Below are positions 1 to 7,859 of a stretch of 64,000 nucleotides of DNA, one piece after another (position 1 is the stretch's first letter; every line of letters begins with the position of its first letter). The translations under genes were made by a program, and so were the position numbers. The notes below the pieces were generated by a model. The model searched no databases. It was not told the DNA's origin and saw only the letters and a list, made by a program, of their open reading frames with translations. Location: the NCBI GenBank assembly GCA_036489975.1, contig DASXES010000063.1, positions 1 through 64,000 on the forward strand. The letters run 5' to 3'. This stretch comes from Roseiarcus sp036489975 (GTDB lineage Bacteria; Pseudomonadota; Alphaproteobacteria; Rhizobiales; Beijerinckiaceae).

Positions 1-56
1 GGGTCCTTCAGCGCCGAAAAATGATCGAGAAGACTCTTCGCAGGCGAAGTGGACAT
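1..56 (-). CDS. Probable ISAs1-family transposase, N-terminal fragment cut by the window edge
   Basis: Read leftward from ATG 56-54, the codons give MSTSPAKSLLDHFSALKDP and then leave the window. The phrase 'LLDHFSALKDPR-like' resembles the usual N-terminus of ISAs1-family DDE transposases (a short DHFxxLxDPR opening before the DDE_Tnp_1-associated domain). A GGAG sits about 7 bases upstream of the ATG. A further GTG lies directly before it. Only 18 residues are visible, so the assignment rests on the opening motif alone. If correct, one end of an insertion sequence lies between this gene and ffh; I could not define its terminal repeat. Confidence 0.45.
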   Translation of the reverse strand, partial: MSTSPAKSLLDHFSALKD

Positions 57-391
57 CACGGGCTCCGATTCGTCGAAGCCCTTTGAGAATCACATTTCCT
101 AAGCGCCCGCCCGCGTTAACCTGAAGCGATCGCCCTGGCGAAGATCGCCTGTCAATTGACACGCCTTTCCGCCCCGTCTAGAAGACCGGCCTTCGTCAGG
201 TTTTGGCCTTGTCGATCAAGCCGACTGTCCCTTTGAGGCCAGCGGTCCCCGTCCGGCAGCGCATCGCGCCCCCGGGCGCGATTGGCGTTGGGCTCAAACG
301 TGAGCGCAGAGGAACGGGTTGGGAGGACGGGTTTCTCGTCCTATCTATCCGCGCATCGCCGTTCGCCCCCTGACTCAAAGGAGCATGTTCC
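57..391. other. Intergenic region, putative IS end and ffh leader
   Basis: No convincing gene is seen here. The stretch separates the leftward transposase fragment from ffh. It contains the palindrome gtcaattgac at 151-160. On the minus strand the sequence cagggcgatcgc (about 125-136) could be an IS terminus, but this is a guess. Open frames in this stretch are antisense shadows that continue into ffh. The promoter of ffh should lie here; I cannot place it with confidence. Confidence 0.4.
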
Positions 392-1963
392 ATGTTCGAG
401 AGCCTGTCCGAAAAGCTCTCCGGCATCTTGGATAAGCTTACCGGCCGCGGCGCCCTCTCGGAAGAGGACGTCAACGCCGCGATGCGCGAGGTGCGCCGCG
501 CGCTGCTCGAGGCCGACGTCGCGCTCGAGGTCGTGCGCTCGTTCGTCGACCGCACCCGCACCCGGGCGGTTGGCGCGGCCGTCATCAAGTCGGTCAAGCC
601 CGGCCAGATGGTGGTCAAGATTGTCCACGATTCCCTGGTCGAGACGCTGGGGGGCGACAGCCAGGCGATCGACTTCAACGCTCCCGCGCCCGTGGCGATC
701 ATGCTGGTCGGCCTCCAGGGCGCGGGCAAGACGACGACCGCGGCCAAGATCGCCAAGCGCCTGACCGAGCGCGACAGGCGAAAAGTGCTGATGGCCTCGC
801 TCGACGTGAAGCGTCCGGCCGCGCAGGAGCAGCTTGCGATTCTGGGCGAGCAGGTCGGCGTGGCGACGCTGCCGATCGTTTTCGGCGAGGAGCCAGTCGC
901 AATCGCCCGACGCGCCGAGGCCGCCGCGCGCCTGCAGGGCTACGATGTCGTCATGCTCGACACGGCCGGGCGCACGCACATCGACGAGCCGCTGATGGCC
1001 GAGATGGCGGAGATTCGCGACGCCGCGCGGCCGCACGAGATCCTGCTGGTGGCCGACGCGCTGACCGGCCAGGACGCGGTCAATCTGGCGAAGAACTTCA
1101 ACGAGCGCGTCGGCTTGACTGGCATCGTGCTGACCCGCATGGACGGCGACAGTCGCGGCGGCGCGGCGCTCTCGATGCGCTCCGTCACCGGCAAGCCAAT
1201 CAAGCTCATTGGCGTCGGCGAGAAGATGGACGCGCTCGAGGATTTCCATCCCGCGCGCCTCGCCGATCGCATCCTCGGCATGGGCGACATCGTGAGCCTG
1301 GTCGAGAAGGCGGCGCAAAACATCGATGCGGCGCAGGCCGCCAAGATGGCCGAGAAGATGCGCAAGGGCGTCTTCGATCTCAACGATCTCTCCGAGCAGC
1401 TGGCGCAGATCGAAAAGCTCGGCGGCATGGGCGGCATCATGGGGATGCTGCCGGGGATGGCCAAGATCAAGGACCAGCTCAATTCCGCCAATCTCGACGA
1501 CAAGCTTGTCAAGCGCCAGCGCGCAATCATTTCCTCAATGACCCCGCAGGAACGCCGCAACCCCGACCTTCTCAAGGCGTCGCGCAAGAAGCGCATCGCG
1601 GCGGGTTCGGGCGCCACGGTCGAATATGTCAATCGGCTGCTCAAGCAGCACCGCCAGATGGCCGACATGATGAAGGCGATGGGTGGCGGGGGCGGCAAGC
1701 GCGGCATGATGGGCAAGCTCGGGCAGATGATGGGGCTTGGCGGCGGCATGCCGATGCCATCGCCCGATGAGATCGAAGCGCTGCAGAAACAGCTCGGCGG
1801 CGCGGGGCTTCCCGGAGCGCCGTCCGGCCCGCCCGGCATTCCCGTGGCCCCGCCGCCCGGCGCGTTCAGTCTGCCGCCGCAATTCCCCGGCATCGGCGGC
1901 GGCGGGCCGAAGCTGCCGGGCCTCGGCGGGGGCTTCAATCCGTTCGGGGCCAGGAAGAAGTGA
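392..1963 (+). CDS. ffh: Signal recognition particle protein Ffh (SRP54)
   Basis: This is the GTPase subunit of the bacterial signal recognition particle. It binds 4.5S RNA and signal sequences of nascent inner-membrane proteins and docks to FtsY. The 523-residue product has the N-terminal helical bundle, the G domain with GLQGAGKTT at about 107-115 (G1) and DTAGR near 190 (G3), and a C-terminal M domain rich in Met-Gly (from about 330). The Gly/Pro/Met-rich tail after residue 430 is typical of alphaproteobacteria. The ATG at 392 follows AAGGAG by a suitable distance. The stop overlaps the GTG of the next gene. The family assignment is certain. Confidence 0.97.
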   Translation: MFESLSEKLSGILDKLTGRGALSEEDVNAAMREVRRALLEADVALEVVRSFVDRTRTRAVGAAVIKSVKPGQMVVKIVHDSLVETLGGDSQAIDFNAPAPVAIMLVGLQGAGKTTTAAKIAKRLTERDRRKVLMASLDVKRPAAQEQLAILGEQVGVATLPIVFGEEPVAIARRAEAAARLQGYDVVMLDTAGRTHIDEPLMAEMAEIRDAARPHEILLVADALTGQDAVNLAKNFNERVGLTGIVLTRMDGDSRGGAALSMRSVTGKPIKLIGVGEKMDALEDFHPARLADRILGMGDIVSLVEKAAQNIDAAQAAKMAEKMRKGVFDLNDLSEQLAQIEKLGGMGGIMGMLPGMAKIKDQLNSANLDDKLVKRQRAIISSMTPQERRNPDLLKASRKKRIAAGSGATVEYVNRLLKQHRQMADMMKAMGGGGGKRGMMGKLGQMMGLGGGMPMPSPDEIEALQKQLGGAGLPGAPSGPPGIPVAPPPGAFSLPPQFPGIGGGGPKLPGLGGGFNPFGARKK

Positions 1964-2490
1964 TTCCCACCCTCGAAACCGAGCGGCTGATCTTGCGGGA
2001 ATGGCGCGAGGATGATTTCGAGCCCTTCGCGGCGATCTACGCCGACGAAGCGCAGGCGCGTTTCATCGGCGGCGTCGAGACGCGGGACAATGCCTGGCGG
2101 CGCATGGCGGCGATCATCGGCCATTGGCGCCTACGCGGTTACGGTCTGTGGGTGGTCGCCCTTAAGGAAACCGGCGGCTTTGTCGGTTGGGCGGGCTGCT
2201 GGAACCCCGAGGGCTTCCCGGAGCCGGAGATCGGCTATTGCATCGCGCCCTCGCATCAGCGCCAGGGATATGCGCGCGAGGCGGCCCGTGCCGCTCTCAT
2301 CCACGCCTATGATGGCTTCGGCTGGACGAAGGCCGCTAGCCTGATCGTCCTTGACAATCTTCCCTCGATCCGTCTCGCAGAGTCTCTCGGGGCGCGGCTC
2401 GAGCGCGAAGTCGACTTCCGCGGCGCGCGTTGGGGCGTCTATCGCCATCTCCCGCCCGAAGCCGTCGCCTCCTCAAACCTCGTTCACTGA
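1960..2490 (+). CDS. GNAT-family N-acetyltransferase (RimJ/RimL type)
   Basis: The predicted cytoplasmic acetyltransferase has 176 residues and uses acetyl-CoA; its substrate is unknown. It opens with TERLILREWREDDF, the hallmark of RimJ/RimL-like GNAT proteins. It carries the acetyl-CoA-binding segment HQRQGYAREAARAAL around residue 105. The GTG start at 1960 overlaps the ffh stop (GTGA), which implies translational coupling. Its position between ffh and rpsP is common in Hyphomicrobiales. It could modify a ribosomal protein or a small molecule; the sequence does not decide between them. Confidence 0.9.
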   Translation: MIPTLETERLILREWREDDFEPFAAIYADEAQARFIGGVETRDNAWRRMAAIIGHWRLRGYGLWVVALKETGGFVGWAGCWNPEGFPEPEIGYCIAPSHQRQGYAREAARAALIHAYDGFGWTKAASLIVLDNLPSIRLAESLGARLEREVDFRGARWGVYRHLPPEAVASSNLVH

Positions 2491-2505
2491 AAGGAAGACT
2501 AAAAA

Positions 2506-2868
2506 ATGTCCCTGAAAATCCGCCTCTCCCGCGGCGGCGCGAAGAAGCGCCCATTCTACCGTATCGTGGTCGCCGACGCCCGCGCGCCGCGCGACGGCCG
2601 TTTCGTCGAAAGGCTCGGCACGTTCGATCCGATGAAGGCCAAGGACGACGCGGGCCGCGTCGTGCTGGATCAGGAGAAAGCCAAGAGCTGGATCGCCAAA
2701 GGCGCCCAGCCGACCGACCGGGTGCTGCGACTGCTGGACGGCCTCGGGCTAGCCAAGCGCGAAGTGCGCAACAATCCCAAGAAGGCGCTGCCGAAGAAGA
2801 AGGCCCAGGAGCGCGCCGCCGCCGCTGCGGCTGCGGCGGAGAAGGCCGCCGCGGCGCCGGCAGCCTAA
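2506..2868 (+). CDS. rpsP: 30S ribosomal protein S16
   Basis: This is a small-subunit ribosomal protein needed for 30S assembly. The 120-residue product starts MSLKIRLSRGGAKKRPFYRI, the conserved S16 opening, and keeps the DGRFVERLGTFDP block. The core ends near residue 85. After it comes a Lys/Ala-rich tail, an extension usual in alphaproteobacterial S16. A strong ribosome-binding site (AAGGAAG) lies 8 bases before the ATG. It heads the rpsP-rimM-trmD cluster, which here is interrupted further downstream. Confidence 0.98.
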   Translation: MSLKIRLSRGGAKKRPFYRIVVADARAPRDGRFVERLGTFDPMKAKDDAGRVVLDQEKAKSWIAKGAQPTDRVLRLLDGLGLAKREVRNNPKKALPKKKAQERAAAAAAAAEKAAAAPAA

Positions 2869-2883
2869 GCTCCCTGCCGCACA

Positions 2884-3408
2884 TTGCGCCCGCCCGACCG
2901 CCTGATCCTCCTTGGCGTGTTCGGCGCAGCCCAGGGCGTGCGTGGGGAAGTCCGGGTCAAATCGCTGACAGCCGATCCGGGCGCCATCGGCGCTTACGGC
3001 CCGCTCACCGACAAGGCGCGGGCGCGGACATTCGTGTTCGAGAGCTTGCGTACGCTCAAGGACGACATGCTGGTCGCGCGGCTCGCCGGCGTTTCGACCC
3101 GGACGGCGGCTGAGGTCTTGAAGGGCGCGGAGATCTTCGCCCGGCGCGACCAGTTGCCGGCGCCGTCGCATGACGAATTCTATTACGACGATCTCGTCGG
3201 GCTTGAAGCGGTCGACGCCGCCGGCGCACCAGTCGGCCGCGTCGTGTCGCTCATGAACTACGGCGCTGGCGACGTGCTCGAGATCGCGCCGGCCCAGGGC
3301 GGCGAGACCTTCCTGCTGCCGTTTACCAAGCGGGTCGCGCCACGCATCGATTTCGAGGCCGGGCGGATTGTCATAGACCCGCCGCGCGAGGTCGAGGGCG
3401 AAGGCTAG
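2884..3408 (+). CDS. rimM: Ribosome maturation factor RimM
   Basis: RimM is a 16S rRNA processing/30S maturation factor that binds S19. The 174-residue product has the N-terminal RimM beta-barrel (ILLGVFGAAQGVRGEVRVKS, residues 8-27) and the C-terminal PRC-barrel (about 95-170, with the YYDDLVGLEA block and LLPF near 140). The TTG at 2884 gives the expected N-terminus; no in-frame ATG lies near it and the Shine-Dalgarno is weak, so expression may depend on coupling to rpsP 15 bases upstream. Confidence 0.95.
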   Translation: MRPPDRLILLGVFGAAQGVRGEVRVKSLTADPGAIGAYGPLTDKARARTFVFESLRTLKDDMLVARLAGVSTRTAAEVLKGAEIFARRDQLPAPSHDEFYYDDLVGLEAVDAAGAPVGRVVSLMNYGAGDVLEIAPAQGGETFLLPFTKRVAPRIDFEAGRIVIDPPREVEGEG

Positions 3409-3516
3409 CGTCCAAAGCGAACCCAGTGGTTGCGAAGGGCGCAGGGGGCGGATACACAACAAGGCGCTGGCGCCCCGTATGTTTCATCCGGCGCCGAAGG
3501 TTTGGAGACGCGCTTA

Positions 3517-4173
3517 ATGACGATGAGTGCCGACACCGCTTCGACAGGCCATGGGGGCCCTTCGGTCACCAAGCGGGATTTCCTTTTCCTGGCGACTGGC
3601 TCGCTCGCCGTCGTTGGTGTCGCGGCGACGGTCTGGCCGTTCATCGACCAGATGAATCCGGACGCCGCCACCATCGCCGCGGCCGGCCCCGTCGACATCG
3701 ACATCAGCCAGCTTCAGCCTGGCCAACGGGTGGTCACGCTGTGGGCGTCGCGGCCGATTTTCGTCGTCAAGCGCCCCCAGCCGGCGCTCGAGGAATTGAA
3801 AAATCCAAAGCTTCTCTCCGGGCTGCGCGATCCGAACTCGCAGGAATTGCAGCAGCCGGCCTATGCCGCCAACTGGAGCCGCTCGATCAAGCCGGAGATC
3901 CTGGTGCTCGTCGGGGTCTGCACCCATCTCGGCTGCATTCCGCTGTTCGAGCCAGAGCCCAATGCGACCAATCCCGCGCCCGACTGGCCGGGCGGCTTCT
4001 TCTGCCCATGCCACGGCTCGAAATACGATCTGGCGGGGCGCGTGTTCCAGGGTGTTCCTGCGCCTTACAACCTGCCGGTGCCACCCTATCACTTCCCCAA
4101 CGATAAGACGGTGCGGGTCGGCCAAAATCCGCCGGGCGCGACTTTCGACTTCAACTCGATCCTGCAGGTGTGA
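3517..4173 (+). CDS. petA: Ubiquinol-cytochrome c reductase Rieske iron-sulfur subunit
   Basis: This is the Rieske [2Fe-2S] subunit of the cytochrome bc1 complex. It is membrane-anchored and periplasmic and takes electrons from ubiquinol. The 218-residue product has an N-terminal twin-Lys/Arg-like export segment and one membrane helix (about residues 20-41). It also has the cluster-binding boxes CTHLGC and CPCHGS, each with Cys and His ligands. ATG 3517 has GGAG 9 bases upstream; a longer frame back to 3430 lacks support. petB and petC, normally adjacent, are absent. The spacer between the two boxes and the NLPVPPYHF segment resemble beta/gammaproteobacterial more than rhizobial Rieske proteins, suggesting acquisition. 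Confidence 0.95.
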   Translation: MTMSADTASTGHGGPSVTKRDFLFLATGSLAVVGVAATVWPFIDQMNPDAATIAAAGPVDIDISQLQPGQRVVTLWASRPIFVVKRPQPALEELKNPKLLSGLRDPNSQELQQPAYAANWSRSIKPEILVLVGVCTHLGCIPLFEPEPNATNPAPDWPGGFFCPCHGSKYDLAGRVFQGVPAPYNLPVPPYHFPNDKTVRVGQNPPGATFDFNSILQV

Positions 4174-4206
4174 CGTAGGTCGAGACTAGGGAAAGGATAT
4201 CGGCGC

Positions 4207-4479
4207 GTGGGGACTGCGGCGCTGACCGTTCAACTCAGCAAGGTCGATAGGGAGCGCCTTGAGGCGCTCGCGGACGCCACTGGGCGCAGCGAGTCTTTGT
4301 TGGCCGCGGAAGCGGTCTCGGAGTACCTTGCCCTTCAGGAGTGGCAGATCTCTGCGATAAGGGGGGCAATTGTGTCGATCGACCGCGAAGGGGGAATCGC
4401 GCACGCCGCGGTCCGCGGTTGGATCGAGTCCTGGAACACCGACGAGGAGCTCGATCCGCCGAAACCCAGCCGGACGTGA
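4207..4479 (+). CDS. Ribbon-helix-helix (CopG/ParD-like) antitoxin
   Basis: This is a predicted DNA-binding antitoxin of 90 residues. The N-terminal half (TVQLSKVDRERLEALADATGRSES) has the strand-helix-helix layout of CopG/RHH proteins. The C-terminal half is acidic and would wrap the toxin. The gene ends with a GTGA overlap into a RelE/ParE-like gene, the usual toxin-antitoxin arrangement. The start is GTG at 4207, 33 bases after petA. Such RHH antitoxins normally repress their own promoter; I see no clear operator. The exact subfamily is not determined. Confidence 0.85.
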   Translation: MGTAALTVQLSKVDRERLEALADATGRSESLLAAEAVSEYLALQEWQISAIRGAIVSIDREGGIAHAAVRGWIESWNTDEELDPPKPSRT

Positions 4480-4763
4480 GGCTGGTCTGGTCGGCAGAAT
4501 CTGCCGAAGATCTTGCGGCGCTTCGCGCGTTCATCGGCGCGGACAGTCCGACCGCAGCAAAGAGACTGGTTCGTCGCATCGCCGAGATGGTCGAGACGTT
4601 ACTACCGCAAAATCCTGAAATTGGGCGTCCAGGAAGAGCACCGGGAACGCGAGAATTGGTAGTCTCGCAGACGCCGTTCCTCGTCGCATATCGTGTTCAC
4701 GGCGAAACGATCGAAATCCTGCGCGTTCTCCACGGCGCGCAACGCTGGCCCGATCGACTATAA
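4476..4763 (+). CDS. RelE/ParE-family toxin
   Basis: This is the predicted toxin partner of the preceding RHH antitoxin (95 residues). It starts at GTG 4476, overlapping the antitoxin stop by four bases. MRLVWSAESAEDL, the IGRPGR-x-PGTREL block and the final VLHGAQRWP are standard RelE/ParE landmarks (beta strand, central loop and C-terminal HGxxxWP). ParE-type proteins poison gyrase and RelE-type cut mRNA; ParE-like is more probable from the PGTREL block and the antitoxin type. A longer in-frame extension back to 4341 overlaps the antitoxin and is not real. Confidence 0.88.
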   Translation: MRLVWSAESAEDLAALRAFIGADSPTAAKRLVRRIAEMVETLLPQNPEIGRPGRAPGTRELVVSQTPFLVAYRVHGETIEILRVLHGAQRWPDRL

Positions 4764-4791
4764 AGCGTCCCCGCCAATCCCGGGCAGCCTC

Positions 4792-5472
4792 ATGTTCGCT
4801 TGCACGATCCTCACCCTGTTTCCCGCCATGTTCCCCGGGCCGCTGGGGCAGTCACTCGCGGGCGATGCGCTCGCGCGGGGCCTGTGGTCGCTCGAGGCGC
4901 GCGACATTCGCGAGCATGGACTTGGCCGTCACCGCGCCATAGATGATACCCCGGCGGGCGGCGGACCCGGCATGGTGATGCGCGCGGATGTCCTGGCCGC
5001 GAGCCTCGACGCGGCCGCCGGCCCTGACGATTTGAGGCCGCGCCTCGTCATGAGCCCGCGCGGCCAGCCGTTGAGGCAGGCGCAGGCGGGTGAATGGGCG
5101 GCGGGGCCTGGCCTCGTCATCGTCTGCCCGCGCTTCGAGGGCGTCGACGAGCGCGTGATCGAGGCGCGCGGTCTCATCGAAGTGTCGATCGGCGACTATG
5201 TGCTGTCGGGCGGCGAGATCGCCGCGCTCGCCGTGCTCGACGCCTGCGTGCGACTCATTCCCGGCGTCATGGGCAGCCGGGAATCGGGGGCGGAAGAAAG
5301 CTTCGAAAACGGGCTGCTCGAATATCCCCACTATACCCGTCCCCGGACCTGGGAAGGCCGCGCGATTCCCGAAGTGCTCCTGTCAGGCGATCACGCCAGG
5401 ATCGCCGCCTGGCGCCGCGCCGAGGCCGAGCGGCTCACCCGCGAGAGGCGGCCGGACTTGATGGATCCTTAG
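4792..5472 (+). CDS. trmD: tRNA (guanine-37-N1)-methyltransferase
   Basis: TrmD methylates G37 next to the anticodon of tRNAs reading CNN codons and so prevents frameshifts. It is a SPOUT (trefoil-knot) enzyme using SAM. The 226-residue product has MSPRGQPL near residue 85, the CPRFEGVDER segment, and the knot motif SIGDYVLSGGE near residue 135. ATG 4792 gives the normal N-terminus FACTILTLFPAMFPGPL. The usual partner rplS does not follow; a 711-residue NTPase gene comes next. trmD begins 29 bases after the toxin gene, so its expression may depend on readthrough from the inserted genes or on a new promoter. Confidence 0.97.
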   Translation: MFACTILTLFPAMFPGPLGQSLAGDALARGLWSLEARDIREHGLGRHRAIDDTPAGGGPGMVMRADVLAASLDAAAGPDDLRPRLVMSPRGQPLRQAQAGEWAAGPGLVIVCPRFEGVDERVIEARGLIEVSIGDYVLSGGEIAALAVLDACVRLIPGVMGSRESGAEESFENGLLEYPHYTRPRTWEGRAIPEVLLSGDHARIAAWRRAEAERLTRERRPDLMDP

Positions 5473-5562
5473 CGGCGCCCAGGTTCGACGGGTTGTAGTT
5501 TTGTTCTCGCCAATGCCGTAAGGGGGGCGCGGGCGCTAAAAATAGATTTTGTGGAGGCCGGG

Positions 5563-7698
5563 ATGCCGGCATGGGTTGAAGACGCGCAACAGCTGACGGA
5601 GCTCAGAGACTTAAGCAGCTCCCAGAGCTCGGTCCTGCTTCGGACAACCGAAGTCGAAGAGTTCCTATCCAACCTTAATCTCTCCTCCCACGCGCTCGTG
5701 GCGCCGAAGGGGTTCGGCAAGACTCTCGTGCTGAAACTGAAACGAATTTCCTTGCAGGAAAACGACTATCGCTGCTTCCCGTTCTCGCCCATCGTTGATC
5801 GCCCGAGCAACAAGCCGCCGATCCTGCCGAATGAAATCATCAACGTTTTGGAGAGCAGCGACAATTGGGAGACCCTGTGGAATCTGGCGTTCTCGATATG
5901 CCTGATCAAGGGGTTTCAGGACGATCGCGACGTTCACCAGCAGCTCGCCGATCTCATGCAATCGGACGACTTGCCGCCGACATTGCTGAACATCCTGACC
6001 CACCCGCACATAACAAGGCCGTTCGACATCCTGCACGATTGTCTGGCGGCGCAGCGCAACGAAATTTTCCTCATCATGCGGGCGGCGCAACAGGTGACGC
6101 GCATCTTCGCGACCATCCACAAGCAGGCGGGCATATTCGTCGACAATATCGACGAATATCTCATCCACTACATCAATTTCTCCTACCTGCGGCGCAACGA
6201 GGTCCACGAGCGCTTCGTCCGGATCTGGCACGCCGGCCAGATCGGCGCGTGGCTGGCGCTAAGGCGCCTGCACGGGATCAATCCGCACGTCAGAATATTC
6301 GTGTCGATCCGAAAAGAGGCCTATCAGCACGCCGCGCAGAACGAACCTCAATTCTCCAACCTGCGATCGTTCCGGCGAGAATTGCGGTACCGGCTGGAGG
6401 ATATCAAGCAGATCATCGAGAACAACATCGCGATCGTGCCGAAGAGCGAACTGGTCGACAGGAGCGCCGAAGATCCGCTGTTGCGATTCCTCGGGCCGAA
6501 AAATGAATTCATCTCCAACAGCGGAACGGCGCGCCAGGAGCGCGCGATCAACTACTGGACGCGCCACTGCTCGCTGAGGCCGCGAGACGCCATCGTGATC
6601 GGCAAGGAGATCAGCCTGATCGGCGTCAAACGGCGCAGTCAGCAGGAGATTCGCAACGCCATCAACACAGCCGCGGCGGAGAGGGTGGAAACGCTCTTCA
6701 ACGAGGTGTCGCCGTTCTTCAGCGGATTGTATCCGGAAATCTTCCCCGAGGTCATCAAATCCAACGTGCTCACTCATGACGAGGTCGTGGAAGCGTCCAT
6801 CGCATACGCGGATATCGCCGCCAGACAATATGAGATCGAGACCGAGGCCGCGCGACATCCTTTCTGCGCCCTCTATGCGTTGGGTCTCGTTGGAATCGTC
6901 CAGCAGAGCCGGGACGATCCCGCGCGCCTTGTGCAGAAATTCGCGCCCGTCGGAGAGATCGCCTTTGGCAAGATCCATGTTCTGCCGCACGCCGAGACGT
7001 ACCTGATCCATCCGTCGCTCAGCGACTTCATCACGCGGCGAAACGTCGGGTTTCTCAAGGAGCTCAACCGGCACAATGTCATCGGCGACGAGCTTGAATG
7101 GCGGCCCGAGGAAAGCATCCGGTTTGTCACGGTCGGCGACATTCGCGGTTATCGGGAGAACGTCGTCCAGGTGTCCGGCAGGTCGCAGACCTTCAACAAA
7201 TATTGGCGCGATTTGTTCAGGCAGTTCACCCGCGATCTGGACTACGCGACGATGTCGGCGGGCGACCACTTGGTCCTCGCGGATCGAAGCCCGGGAAGGC
7301 TGTTGCGCGCCGCGTGCGGGCTTGGCGGCCAGCTCTCCGCCTCCGGCTACAATTTGCAGCTCAGAATGGGCGCCCACAGCGGCTTCTGGAGACTCAGTCC
7401 TGGTGTGGAGGGCCTGCATCACCCGGAAATCTCCGACATCGTTGTCGTCGCGGCCCGGATTGAGCCTCTGGCCAAACCAGGCGACATTCTTCTGTCGCAG
7501 CAATTCGTCGATGACGCTCGGCGCTTGGGATACCGTTTCGAGGAAGACGTTCCCGCGCTCGTCGATGACCAGTATGTGGGCGCTCAGCGGTATCAGGCTG
7601 GCGCCGGGGTCCTGATTTCGAAGGACAGCGAGGCCGCCCAGCATATCCCGATCTATCTGTTCGGGGCCGGCGAGGTGAAATCAGGCTCGAACCTTTAA
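5563..7698 (+). CDS. P-loop NTPase fused to a class III nucleotide-cyclase-like domain, function unknown
   Basis: This 711-residue product (numbered from ATG 5563, which has GGAGG 5 bases upstream; a GTG lies at 5551) has two parts. Residues 1 to about 290 form a P-loop NTPase with APKGFGKT at 47-54, a Walker B-like IFVDNIDEY at 191-199, and IFVSIRKE near 246. A helical middle region follows. Residues about 517-655 match the class III adenylyl/guanylyl cyclase fold: VGDIRGY (D526, first metal), AGDHLVLA (D568, second metal), RMGAHSG at 601-607, and AARIE with R632. The usual substrate residues Asn and Asp before AAR read Val and Pro, so base choice may differ or activity may be lost. No signal peptide or membrane segment is seen. 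It occupies the place of rplS beside a toxin-antitoxin pair. A signalling or defence role is a guess. Confidence 0.7.
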   Translation: MPAWVEDAQQLTELRDLSSSQSSVLLRTTEVEEFLSNLNLSSHALVAPKGFGKTLVLKLKRISLQENDYRCFPFSPIVDRPSNKPPILPNEIINVLESSDNWETLWNLAFSICLIKGFQDDRDVHQQLADLMQSDDLPPTLLNILTHPHITRPFDILHDCLAAQRNEIFLIMRAAQQVTRIFATIHKQAGIFVDNIDEYLIHYINFSYLRRNEVHERFVRIWHAGQIGAWLALRRLHGINPHVRIFVSIRKEAYQHAAQNEPQFSNLRSFRRELRYRLEDIKQIIENNIAIVPKSELVDRSAEDPLLRFLGPKNEFISNSGTARQERAINYWTRHCSLRPRDAIVIGKEISLIGVKRRSQQEIRNAINTAAAERVETLFNEVSPFFSGLYPEIFPEVIKSNVLTHDEVVEASIAYADIAARQYEIETEAARHPFCALYALGLVGIVQQSRDDPARLVQKFAPVGEIAFGKIHVLPHAETYLIHPSLSDFITRRNVGFLKELNRHNVIGDELEWRPEESIRFVTVGDIRGYRENVVQVSGRSQTFNKYWRDLFRQFTRDLDYATMSAGDHLVLADRSPGRLLRAACGLGGQLSASGYNLQLRMGAHSGFWRLSPGVEGLHHPEISDIVVVAARIEPLAKPGDILLSQQFVDDARRLGYRFEEDVPALVDDQYVGAQRYQAGAGVLISKDSEAAQHIPIYLFGAGEVKSGSNL

Positions 7699-7713
7699 TG
7701 CCCCGTTCCATTT

Positions 7714-7805
7714 GAGCGCGACTTGATCCGCGCTCTATTCCGCGCAACGGCGCGGGCGCGCACTCGCGCTTCGGCCATGAAGGCGATGATCGGTTCCGAT
7801 CATCG
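7714..7805. repeat. Dispersed hairpin repeat, family 2, copy A
   Basis: This intergenic element begins gagcgcgacttgatccgcgc and contains gcaacggcgcgggcg and gcgcttcggcc. It ends in the perfect hairpin CGATGATCGG-TT-CCGATCATCG (7784-7805). The same blocks in the same order occur at 23286-23401. The copy lies between the convergent NTPase-cyclase and VOC genes and contains no plausible gene. It could act as a bidirectional terminator or simply be a mobile palindrome. Confidence 0.75.
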
Positions 7806-7859
7806 AGTCTTGGTAGACCGAGGAGCGCTCCTGCCCGCTCGGTCCGAGGCCTCGACTTG

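Noticed and set aside
4341..4475. N-terminal extension of the RelE/ParE toxin
   Set aside because: It overlaps the antitoxin gene in another frame; the GTGA overlap start gives the family N-terminus.
7714..7805. Rho-independent terminator of the NTPase-cyclase gene
   Set aside because: The hairpin has no T tract and recurs at 23.3 kb with conserved flanks, so it is better described as a dispersed repeat.
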